A stretch of DNA of 64,000 nt from Nitrogeniibacter aestuarii (GTDB taxonomy: Bacteria; Pseudomonadota; Gammaproteobacteria; Burkholderiales; Rhodocyclaceae): NCBI RefSeq assembly GCF_017309585.1, contig NZ_CP071321.1:2666001-2730000 (forward strand). Direction: 5' to 3'. Each line of letters starts with the position of its first letter. The first letter of the stretch is position 1. Under the pieces are notes generated by a model. That model was not told the origin of the DNA. It saw only the letters and a list, made by a program, of their open reading frames with translations, and searched no databases. This document shows, in pieces, positions 34,620 to 42,648 of the stretch. The translations under genes were made by a program, and so were the position numbers.

Positions 34620-36743
34620 TCAGAAGTCCACCTGGTAACCCAGCGTCAGTGTGCGACCGCGGCCCTTGAAGTAGCGCTCGTCGCGGGTGGTCGAATCCGC
34701 GCTCTGGCCGTAGTAGGTCACGTAGTCCTCGTTGAACAGGTTCTCGATGCCGGCGCTGATACGCCCTTTGTCCAGTCGATAGCTCAGCGAGGCATCCACC
34801 AGGCTATAGCCATCAAAGTTCAGTTCAGGCTTGTCGAACTCGCGGTCAAAGTAGTGGTAGGCGCTCAACTGGCTGTCCAGGCGCTCGGTCCAGCGCGCCA
34901 GCCAGCCGACGGTGAGGCGGTTCGGCGAGATGTTGGCGCCGTCCAGTCTGGTGTCGACCTTGCCATCGCCGTCAGTGTCCGAGCGCCCATGCAACCGCGC
35001 ATAGGCGGCTGTCAGCCGATGGGCGTCGTTCAGACGCAGGCTGGCCGTGGCCTCGACGCCGCTGATCTCGGTGCGCTCGCGCCGCACCTGATACACGCCA
35101 CCGACATTCTGCAAGCGCGAGCCAAGATCGGCGTCAGACTCGAAGTAGGACAGTTCCAGGTCAAATGGACCGTGTGCCAGGCGCACGCCGATCTCGCGGT
35201 TGTCGGTGATGATCGGCTGCAGATCGAGAAAGTCGTCCACCCGCTGACCACTCTGGTTGATGCCCCGCAACACGCGGCCGACATCCGGCATGCCGAAGCC
35301 CTCTGCGTAGTTGGCAAACAGCTGCGCCCAGTCGGTGGCCTGCACGACCACGCCACCGTTGAACAGCGTCTCCTGGAAGCTGGGTTCGCCGCCCTGCACG
35401 GTCACGCCATTGGCCGAGGCCACGGTGGTGAAGGTGTCGACATGCAACTCGGCGTACTCGCGACGCACGCCGGCTTGCACCTTGAGGCGCTCGATCGGAC
35501 GCAACTCGGCCTGCAGGAAAGGGGCAAAGTTGCGAAAACGCGTCTGCGGCACCCACTCTCGGTCGGTTTCGATCAGCATCTGACGGGTTTTGTCCTGCAG
35601 CAGATCGAACCCCCCGGTCAGCGTCAGCCGGTTGTCGAACAGGTCGCCCCGGGTCAGGGTCAGCTTGGCCCCCGCCTTGTCGGACTCATTCTGCGACTGG
35701 TCGAACAAGGTCCCCACCGGCGCGATACCCGGATCCTGGAAAGTGCCGAAGGTGCCGCCGCCGAAACGCGCGCGAAAACGCTGGGTATACAGCTGCACGG
35801 CCAGTTCTGCGCCGGCCAGATCACCGTGTTTGTAGGCCAGGCTGGTGGTGAGCACCTCGTTCTGGGGTGCCTTGCCCGGCGCCTCGCCTCGTTCTGAGGT
35901 GGCCGGGATGCCCGCCTCGGCGTCTCCGGGCACGTTCACGTAGTCGTTATTGCCTTCCAGGTAGAAGCGGTTGAGCGTGAAAGCCAGGTTCTGGTCCTCG
36001 TCGAACCAGTAGCCGAGCTTGAGCATGATGTCCTGGCTCACCGAATCCATGATGTCGCCCTGGGTATTGTCCACGCCGATCGGCTCGCCATTGCCGTCGT
36101 AAAACAGTCCGCGTGTCTGGTAGCTCCCTGCGGCGAGGAACTCCCAGCCGCCGCTCATGCCCTCGACGCGGTAGTCGAGCTTGTAGCCCAGACCGTCCGA
36201 GACCGAGTCGGTGGGCCCGGTGACACTGACGCCGGCATGCTGGACGAGTTTTTCGCTGCGCACACGGCGGGTGACGAAGTTGATGATGCCGCCAGTGGCA
36301 CCCAGGCCATGCTCCGCACTGGCACCATGGATGATCTCGATGCGTTCGACCATCGACAGGTCGATGGTGTAGCCGTCACGCGAGCTGTCGCGCAAGGGGT
36401 TGGACTGGGGCACCCCGTCAATCATGAACAGCGGCGCGCGGCCGCGGAAGGTTTCGCCCGCGTTTGACAGCTTCTGACGACTCGGGGTGTAGGCAGGCAG
36501 CAGATTGCTGAGCACCTGCGCCTGATCCGTGGATACGGCCAGCTGGCGTTCGATGTCCTCCCGGGTGACGACGGTGATCTTCTGTGGTGTCTGTCCGGCC
36601 ACACTCCCGGCACGAGTCGCGCTGACGGTCACCGTCCCGAGTTCAGCCGACGGCTCGGCGGCGTGAACAAGGACGGGCAACAGCAGGGTCAGCGCTATGG
36701 CGGGACGCTCAAGGCCAACGGAAAAACGGGAACGGCAGTGCAT
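34620..36743 (-). CDS. TonB-dependent outer-membrane siderophore receptor
   Basis: 707 residues with a signal peptide (IALTLLLPVLVHA-A), a TonB-box-like GTVTVSATR, a plug domain (ITVVTREDIERQL ... FMIDGVPQ ... GASAEHGLGATGGIINFVT) and a 22-strand barrel ending in TLGYQVDF with the terminal Phe. Late features LNRLTVGW-like SPNRLTVGWLARWTERLD and GIENLFNEDYVTYYGQS are standard. With the downstream PepSY, DUF3649 and DUF3325 genes it forms an iron-chelate uptake cassette. A GGAGAG box precedes the ATG and a Fur-like palindrome lies 160 nt upstream. Confidence 0.92.
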   Translation of the reverse strand: MHCRSRFSVGLERPAIALTLLLPVLVHAAEPSAELGTVTVSATRAGSVAGQTPQKITVVTREDIERQLAVSTDQAQVLSNLLPAYTPSRQKLSNAGETFRGRAPLFMIDGVPQSNPLRDSSRDGYTIDLSMVERIEIIHGASAEHGLGATGGIINFVTRRVRSEKLVQHAGVSVTGPTDSVSDGLGYKLDYRVEGMSGGWEFLAAGSYQTRGLFYDGNGEPIGVDNTQGDIMDSVSQDIMLKLGYWFDEDQNLAFTLNRFYLEGNNDYVNVPGDAEAGIPATSERGEAPGKAPQNEVLTTSLAYKHGDLAGAELAVQLYTQRFRARFGGGTFGTFQDPGIAPVGTLFDQSQNESDKAGAKLTLTRGDLFDNRLTLTGGFDLLQDKTRQMLIETDREWVPQTRFRNFAPFLQAELRPIERLKVQAGVRREYAELHVDTFTTVASANGVTVQGGEPSFQETLFNGGVVVQATDWAQLFANYAEGFGMPDVGRVLRGINQSGQRVDDFLDLQPIITDNREIGVRLAHGPFDLELSYFESDADLGSRLQNVGGVYQVRRERTEISGVEATASLRLNDAHRLTAAYARLHGRSDTDGDGKVDTRLDGANISPNRLTVGWLARWTERLDSQLSAYHYFDREFDKPELNFDGYSLVDASLSYRLDKGRISAGIENLFNEDYVTYYGQSADSTTRDERYFKGRGRTLTLGYQVDF

Positions 36744-36903
36744 CGATCACTCTCCAGGTGGTCATAGGTTTTAATCCATGGCTGGCAAGGAGCGCGACGC
36801 ACTTGGCTGGCTTTGGGGAATGGCAATAGATCGCTGCGCATGGCGCAGGATGAGGATGCCGAAGTCCGGGCATCCGGAGGCGTGAAGCCTTAGTGAGGGG
36901 AGG

Positions 36904-36934
36904 ATTGTAAATGATACTGATTGCTATTTACAAT
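36904..36934 (-). promoter_or_regulatory. Fur-box-like palindrome overlapping the TonB-receptor promoter
   Basis: ATTGTAAAT and ATTTACAAT are perfect inverted repeats around a 13-nt core; the inner AAATGATACTGATTGCTATTT resembles Fur sites (alternating GATAAT-like hexamers). On the minus strand TTGTAA and TACAAT, 18 nt apart, sit in the same segment as a sigma-70-like promoter, so Fur binding would block transcription of the receptor cassette when iron is plentiful. Confidence 0.65.
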
Positions 36935-36969
36935 CCCGTCTTCCGGCGCCCAGATCCGGGCAGACGCCA

Positions 36970-36997
36970 TCGCGGCGCCGGCACGCCGGCACCGCGA
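36970..36997 (-). repeat. GC-rich hairpin downstream of fadD
   Basis: TCGCGG-C-GCCGGC, a 2-nt loop, GCCGGC-A-CCGCGA forms a 13-bp stem with one mismatch starting 12 nt after the fadD stop. No T-run follows, so it is more likely an mRNA 3'-end stabiliser or a Rho-assisted end than a full intrinsic terminator. Confidence 0.5.
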
Positions 36998-37008
36998 TTC
37001 ACACGACT

Positions 37009-38679
37009 TCAGGCCTTGGTCTCGTCGCGCAGCGCGCGACGCAGGATCTTGCCGACATTGGTCTTCGGCAACTCGTCACGGAATTCGATCAAATGCGGCA
37101 CTTTGTACCCGGTGAGATTCTGCTTGCAGAAGGCAACCAGGGCTTCCTTCGTCAGACTCTTGTCCTTGAGTACGACAAAAATCTTCACCGCCTCGCCACT
37201 GTGTTCGCTCGGGACCCCCACCGCAGCGACTTCCAGCACGCCCGGATGCGAGGCGACCACATCTTCCACTTCGTTCGGATAGACATTGAAACCGGACACC
37301 AGAATCATGTCCTTCTTTCGGTCAACGATTCGCACGAAGCCCGCCTCATCCACGGTCGCCACGTCGCCTGTCCTGAAGAAGCCATCAGAGGTCATGACGC
37401 GGGCGGTTTCCTCGTCGCGATTCCAGTAGCCACGCATCACCTGTGGCCCTTTCACGCACAGTTCTCCGGGCTGTCCGGTCGCCACCTCCTTGCCATCATC
37501 GTCACGAACGCTGATCTCGGTGGAAGAAATCGGCAGTCCGATCGAATGGTTGAAGGTGGTCAGGTCAAGCGGGTTGATGGTGACTGCCGGTGACGTTTCG
37601 GTCAGGCCGTAGGCTTCGATCAGCGGCTTACCGGTCACCTCGAGCCATCGATCGGCCACCGCCTGCTGAACCGCCATGCCGCCCCCCAGGGTGATGCGAA
37701 GGGCACTGAAATCGAGCTTGGCAAAATCAGGGTGATGCAACAAGGCATTGAACAGCGTATTGACCCCGGTCACCGCCGAAAACTTCACCTTGCTCAGCTC
37801 CTTGATGAATCCGGGGATGTCGCGCGGGTTGGTGATCAGCACATTGGTCGCGCCGATCTTGAAGAAGGTCAGGCAGTTCGCCGTCAGCGAGAAGATGTGA
37901 TAGAGCGGTAGCGCAGTGATGATCACCTCCCTGCCTTCGCTCAGGAAGGGTTTGATCCACGCGTGCGCCTGCTGAAGGTTGGCCAGGATGTTCCGATGGG
38001 TGAGCACGGCGCCCTTGGCGACCCCGGTTGTCCCACCCGTATATTGCAGATAGGCAATGTCGTCGTGGGTGACATCTGCCGGTTTGAGCGCATGCCGGGC
38101 GCCTGCCGACAGGGTGTCGCTGAAACGCACGTGCCCCGGCAACGACCACGCCGGCACCATCTTCTTGACGTGCTTGACGACAAGATTGACGAGCATGCCC
38201 TTGAGGAAGCCGAGCATGTCACCCAACTGCGTGACAATCACGTGCTTGATGTGCGTGTTGGGCAGGGCGTGCTGCAGGGTGTGGGCGAAGTTTTCGACGA
38301 TCACGATCGCCTCAGCCCCGGAATCGCGCAGTTGATGCTCAAGCTCTCGCGAGGTGTACAGCGGATTGCAGTTGACGATCGTGTACCCGGCCCTCAACGC
38401 GCCGTACATGGCAACCGGGTATTGCAGCAGATTGGGCATCATCAGGGCGACTCGAGTCCCACGGGGCAACTTCAGTTCGCTCTGGAGGTAGGCACCGAAC
38501 TGGGCGGACAAGCGCTCGAGCTCGGTGTAGGTGATCGACTTGCCCATGTTCACGTAGGCCGCCCGATCACCGTACTGGCGACAGCTCTTTTCGAACATGT
38601 CGCCAATGGAAGTAAATGCCGCGATGTCGATTTCCGCAGGCACGCCAGGGGGGTAGCTTTTCAGCCACACTTTTTCCAT
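37009..38679 (-). CDS. fadD: long-chain-fatty-acid--CoA ligase
   Basis: 556 residues. This ANL-superfamily enzyme activates fatty acids to acyl-CoA via acyl-AMP at the inner membrane. The P-loop is LQYTGGTTGVAKGAVLTHRN; later motifs are EAYGLTETSPAVTINP, the hinge DEAGFVRIVDRKKDMILVSG and the catalytic Lys in TNVGKILRRALRDE. A GGAG box precedes the ATG. It is monocistronic as far as visible. Confidence 0.93.
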   Translation of the reverse strand: MEKVWLKSYPPGVPAEIDIAAFTSIGDMFEKSCRQYGDRAAYVNMGKSITYTELERLSAQFGAYLQSELKLPRGTRVALMMPNLLQYPVAMYGALRAGYTIVNCNPLYTSRELEHQLRDSGAEAIVIVENFAHTLQHALPNTHIKHVIVTQLGDMLGFLKGMLVNLVVKHVKKMVPAWSLPGHVRFSDTLSAGARHALKPADVTHDDIAYLQYTGGTTGVAKGAVLTHRNILANLQQAHAWIKPFLSEGREVIITALPLYHIFSLTANCLTFFKIGATNVLITNPRDIPGFIKELSKVKFSAVTGVNTLFNALLHHPDFAKLDFSALRITLGGGMAVQQAVADRWLEVTGKPLIEAYGLTETSPAVTINPLDLTTFNHSIGLPISSTEISVRDDDGKEVATGQPGELCVKGPQVMRGYWNRDEETARVMTSDGFFRTGDVATVDEAGFVRIVDRKKDMILVSGFNVYPNEVEDVVASHPGVLEVAAVGVPSEHSGEAVKIFVVLKDKSLTKEALVAFCKQNLTGYKVPHLIEFRDELPKTNVGKILRRALRDETKA

Positions 38680-38827
38680 GTTGTCTCCTCGTTATTGCGC
38701 CGGATTTGCACCCGATGACACCGGGCCGCCCTCTCGTGGCAAATCGACTGACCTGATCAATCGATTCCAGCGTGAAACCCGTCTCACGCCCCCCTGCGGC
38801 GCAAGACGCGAATCATGGTCTTCGCAA

Positions 38828-39280
38828 TCAGGACTCGTCGGCTTCTGCCGGCCAGTTGCGAATGTAGTTTTTCAGCATTCTGTTTTCGAAACTCTGCTCT
38901 TCCAGCACGGCCTTGGCCACATCGTGGAAAGAAATGACGCCGAGCAAGACGTCCTCCTCCATCACCGGCAGGTATCGCTGGTGGTTGGCAACCATATGCC
39001 GGCGAAGTTCATCCATTTCCATGTTGGCGCCCGCCGTCATGGGCTCGGCCACCATGGCATCGGCAATGGTCTTTTCCTGCCACGCGCTGCCGGCATCGTT
39101 CACGGCCTTGAGCACCTCGCGGAACGTGAGCATGCCCACCATCTTGCCGTGCTCGAACACAACCAGCGACCCGACATCCTGCTCGGTCATGGTTGCCACA
39201 GCCTCGGAAAGGCTACGGTCTGGCGCGATCGTGTAGAGCACCTTGCCCTTGATCGCGAGAATCTCACTCACCTGCATCAT
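38828..39280 (-). CDS. CBS-domain pair protein
   Basis: 150 residues made of two CBS motifs and little else: VSEILAIKGKVLYTIAPDRSL with DVGSLVVFEHGKMVGMLTFRE, and IADAMVAEPMTAGANMEMDE with RYLPVMEEDVLLGVISFHDV. Such proteins bind adenine nucleotides and act as energy sensors for unknown partners. Two adjacent ATGs follow a GAGG box. It lies between addA and fadD. Confidence 0.88.
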   Translation of the reverse strand: MMQVSEILAIKGKVLYTIAPDRSLSEAVATMTEQDVGSLVVFEHGKMVGMLTFREVLKAVNDAGSAWQEKTIADAMVAEPMTAGANMEMDELRRHMVANHQRYLPVMEEDVLLGVISFHDVAKAVLEEQSFENRMLKNYIRNWPAEADES

Positions 39281-39344
39281 CGATAACCTCTACGTACTGG
39301 CCAGCGCGCTTGACGGCGCCTTGTTTTCAGGATGGTAGTCGATT

Positions 39345-39371
39345 GAGCGCCGGGCGCAAAGCCGGGCGCTC
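39345..39371. repeat. inverted repeat between addA and the CBS gene
   Basis: GAGCGCC and GGCGCTC flank a short GGC-GCAAA-GCC inner stem, giving an imperfect hairpin downstream of addA. There is no T-run, so a terminator role is uncertain. Confidence 0.35.
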
Positions 39372-39414
39372 ACATTGGCGCAGCATCCCTCAGGCATGTG
39401 ATCTGACATGGTGA

Positions 39415-42400
39415 TCAAACCCGGTGTCGTGTGCCATCGGGGAAGACCAGCATGGCACGTACCGGCCGATCACCATAGAGCCCCCCCAGGGCCTGTTGAT
39501 ACCCTTGCAGTTGAGCGCGGTAGCTGCCTGCCAGCGCCTCGTCCATCCCCCCACTCTTGTAGTCGAGCACCCACAGTTCATCCTCGAACAGAACGAGCCG
39601 GTCAATGCGCCCCAGGCGCCCGTCCGGATGCATGATTTCGACCTCGTTCCACGCCTGCAGATGCTGGCCCGGGTCAAACCAGCGCTGCATGTCCGGCGCT
39701 GCCAGAATCGCCTCGGCGGCCGCGATTGCCGCTTCGGGCACGTCGTCGGGCACCGACATGCCTGCACTCAATCGGGCTTCGAGTACGGCGTGCATGGCCG
39801 TACCGAAGCTCATGCCCTCGCTGGCCGGCGACAATCTCAGACGCTCGCCGACGGGCCGAGTGACTTCAACCGTGGCGGCTTCCGCCTCGTGGGAGGCCTC
39901 CACCCTCACGGGAACGTCCAAAGCTGGCAAGGCTCCATGAGCCCGCTCACTGCCGAGCTGCCTCAGCGCGCTCTCGATCCGGACGTAATCCGAGGTCTGC
40001 GTGCCACGCCCCTTGGCGCCACTGACGACGAAACATTGCTCGGCTCGAGTGATCGCCACATAGAGCAGGTTCAGTGCTTCACGTCGGGCCGCCGCTTCAT
40101 CGGCTTCGAAAATGTGAGCCCTTGCGCGCCCCTGAAGCGCCTTGGTCGCGTGCATCGAGAAATGGGTCGGTGCCGATGCCCCGACCGGCCACGCCATGAC
40201 CGGCTGATAGTTGTCGGGCTGCGTCTTCGTGTTGTTCGCATCAATCATCCACACCACCGGCGCCTCCAGCCCCTTCGCGCCATGAATCGTCATGATGCGG
40301 ACCCGGCCACCACTGCCCTGCTCAGCGAGGCGACCTTCATCGGGTGCTTCTTCATCCCCGGCCTGCCCCAGACGCCGGAGTTCGTCCACGAAGCGTGGCA
40401 GGCTGGGGAAGCGGCCACCATCGACGTTCAGCGCCAGCTCAAGAAAGGCCTCCAGATTGGCGCACACGCCGGCCCACATGGCTTCGGGGACACGCGCCCG
40501 ATAGGCACGCAACAGATCCGCCTCGTGGTAGATGCGATCGAGCAGATCATGTACCGGCAACCGACGCGCCAGCTCGATCCACGACGACAGGCTTGCATGG
40601 GCGCGCTGCGCGAGTGCCGACTGGGGGTCACCTGCGGCGGCCAGGATTTCAAGCCGCGCCCACCAGTGTCCGCTGCCGACCCCGGCCAGCGCCATCAGAA
40701 AGGCGTCGGGGACGCCGAAAACGGGGCTGCGCAACACATGGACAAGGGCAAGGTCATGACTCGGCGCGATCAGGAATTCGAGCAAGGCGCACAGGTCAGC
40801 AGCTTCGAGCGTGGACAGCAACTGACCTCGACTGACGCTCAGATACGGGATGCCCGCCTCGCGCAACGCACGCTCGTATTCCGGCAGGATGCCTCGTTTG
40901 CGGGTAAGGATGAGAACATCGCCCCAGCCCATGGGACGACGCTTTTCGCCCTCACCAACGAGCAAGCGCCCCTGCCATTCCGACAGTTGGGCAACCATCG
41001 AACGCGCCTCTTCACTGCGCGCCAGCGATTCGGCAATGGCTTCGGGCACCGTCAACGGATCGCGCAGGGTGCCGACCGAGTCCGCCTCTTGAGGCGTCTT
41101 TTCGACTTCGATCAACGGCATGACCTTCACCATACCCTCGCGGTCGCGGAGGCGTGCCTGCTGCGGTTCGAAGCCCGCAAACCCGGGCTCGTGCTCAAAC
41201 ACCGCGTTGACCACTTCGACAATCGCTGGCGCATTCCGCCAGGTGTGGTTGTTGGGCAGATGAACCGCGCCAAATTCGCGCGCAAGCCATTCAGTCGCGT
41301 AAGCAAAGATGCGTGCATCCGCCCGGCGGAAACGGTAAATCGATTGCTTGGGGTCGCCCACCATGAAAACCGACGGACGGTAGGCATCGGCGTCGTAAGC
41401 GCCGAGCCATGAGAGCAGGATGCGCCACTGAACCGGATTGGTATCCTGGAACTCATCGAGCAGGATCTGGCGGTAACGGGCGTCGAGTCGCGCCTGCAAG
41501 TAAGGCCCCTGCGCCTCGTCCCCCAGCAGGCGATCGACGTGCACTTCCAGATCGGTAAAGTCCATCACCCGCCGATCGCGTTTGATCTGGTCGAACGCGG
41601 CCAGCAAGGCCGAGCCGGCCTGCACGGCGTCGATGTTGAACGCCAGCACCGACACATCAACCCGCGCGCCGATGCAGTCGAGCACGCGTTCGCTCATCTG
41701 GGCGTGCAGTCTGAGCAAGTCGCTTTCACCGGCTTCGCCCAAGCGCTTGGCTTGCGCCGCAGACGCCTTGCGGATTCGCGGTTCGCCCGCAGTGGTGAGA
41801 AACACCCCCACCATGGCATCAAACCGGGCGGACAGGCGCTCCTGCGCAAGAGCATCGACAAGCCGACGGGCCAGTTCGACATCCTTGCTGGTGTTCAACC
41901 CCAGCAACCGGCCGTATTCAAGCAGATCTACCGTCAGTCCGGGCGTGGCGAAGAATCGCTCAAGCACCGCCTCATCGGAATCACCGCCAAACTCGTCGGC
42001 CCAGCGTTCAAGGAGCGCGTCGACCGAAGCACCCTGAGCATAGATGCTCCACTCGGCCCGTCGCGCCACGAACTGCTCGAGCATGCGGGTTGCGTTGCCT
42101 CGACCGAATTGCCCGAACAGAGCCATCAGTGACGTTGACACCGGTCCGTCCGGCTCGCGCTCGCATTGACGCGACAACACCGCCCAGGCTTCTTCGAGAA
42201 CCGGACGCTCGGCGTCCGCCATCGCATACCCGGCCACCCCGGAGCTCAGGCTCGCGCCGCCGAGAATACGGGCAAACCACCCATGAAAAGTGGTCATGGT
42301 GATGCCGGGGCTCGCCTGCTCAACCACTTCGATCAGGCGCCGGGCGCGAGGCAATGCCGCACGGGCCGACGCCTCATCGAGCCCACGTGCTATCAAAAAG

Positions 42401-42648
42401 GCGATGACCTCGTCGTCGCTTTCACTGGCCAGCAGTCTCAACCACTGATGCAACCGTTCGCCAATTTCACGCGCCGCCTTGCGGGTATAGGTAATGGCGA
42501 GAATATCTCCGGGGCGGGCACCGTCGAGCAGAATGCGCAACATGCGCGAGACCAGCAGCCAGGTTTTGCCACTGCCCGCACACGCCTCAACGACCACACT
42601 GCGCGCCGGATCAAGTGCCGTGGCCGTGAAGTGCTCAGTGCTCGTCAT
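39415..42648 (-). CDS. addA: AddA-type UvrD-like helicase/nuclease
   Basis: 1077 residues from the ATG at 42648, overlapping the addB end by 14 nt. SF1A helicase motifs run in order: Walker A VEACAGSGKTWLLV, AITYTRKAAREIGERL, Walker B LLDEFQDTNPVQW, VGDPKQSIYRFRRADAR, LPNNHTWRN, MTIHGAKGLEAPVVWMID and LLYVAITRAEQCFVV. The C-terminal RecB-type nuclease has GRIDRLV and LDYKSGG. With AddB it should process double-strand DNA ends for RecA, replacing RecBCD. An N-terminal extension before 42648 is a shadow of addB. Confidence 0.93.
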   Translation of the reverse strand: MTSTEHFTATALDPARSVVVEACAGSGKTWLLVSRMLRILLDGARPGDILAITYTRKAAREIGERLHQWLRLLASESDDEVIAFLIARGLDEASARAALPRARRLIEVVEQASPGITMTTFHGWFARILGGASLSSGVAGYAMADAERPVLEEAWAVLSRQCEREPDGPVSTSLMALFGQFGRGNATRMLEQFVARRAEWSIYAQGASVDALLERWADEFGGDSDEAVLERFFATPGLTVDLLEYGRLLGLNTSKDVELARRLVDALAQERLSARFDAMVGVFLTTAGEPRIRKASAAQAKRLGEAGESDLLRLHAQMSERVLDCIGARVDVSVLAFNIDAVQAGSALLAAFDQIKRDRRVMDFTDLEVHVDRLLGDEAQGPYLQARLDARYRQILLDEFQDTNPVQWRILLSWLGAYDADAYRPSVFMVGDPKQSIYRFRRADARIFAYATEWLAREFGAVHLPNNHTWRNAPAIVEVVNAVFEHEPGFAGFEPQQARLRDREGMVKVMPLIEVEKTPQEADSVGTLRDPLTVPEAIAESLARSEEARSMVAQLSEWQGRLLVGEGEKRRPMGWGDVLILTRKRGILPEYERALREAGIPYLSVSRGQLLSTLEAADLCALLEFLIAPSHDLALVHVLRSPVFGVPDAFLMALAGVGSGHWWARLEILAAAGDPQSALAQRAHASLSSWIELARRLPVHDLLDRIYHEADLLRAYRARVPEAMWAGVCANLEAFLELALNVDGGRFPSLPRFVDELRRLGQAGDEEAPDEGRLAEQGSGGRVRIMTIHGAKGLEAPVVWMIDANNTKTQPDNYQPVMAWPVGASAPTHFSMHATKALQGRARAHIFEADEAAARREALNLLYVAITRAEQCFVVSGAKGRGTQTSDYVRIESALRQLGSERAHGALPALDVPVRVEASHEAEAATVEVTRPVGERLRLSPASEGMSFGTAMHAVLEARLSAGMSVPDDVPEAAIAAAEAILAAPDMQRWFDPGQHLQAWNEVEIMHPDGRLGRIDRLVLFEDELWVLDYKSGGMDEALAGSYRAQLQGYQQALGGLYGDRPVRAMLVFPDGTRHRV

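Noticed and set aside
33924..35897. 657-codon plus-strand ORF antisense to the TonB receptor and PepSY genes
   Set aside because: Shadow frame; both minus-strand genes have clear motifs throughout.
39424..41412. 662-codon plus-strand ORF antisense to addA
   Set aside because: Covers helicase motifs of addA on the other strand and has no motifs of its own.
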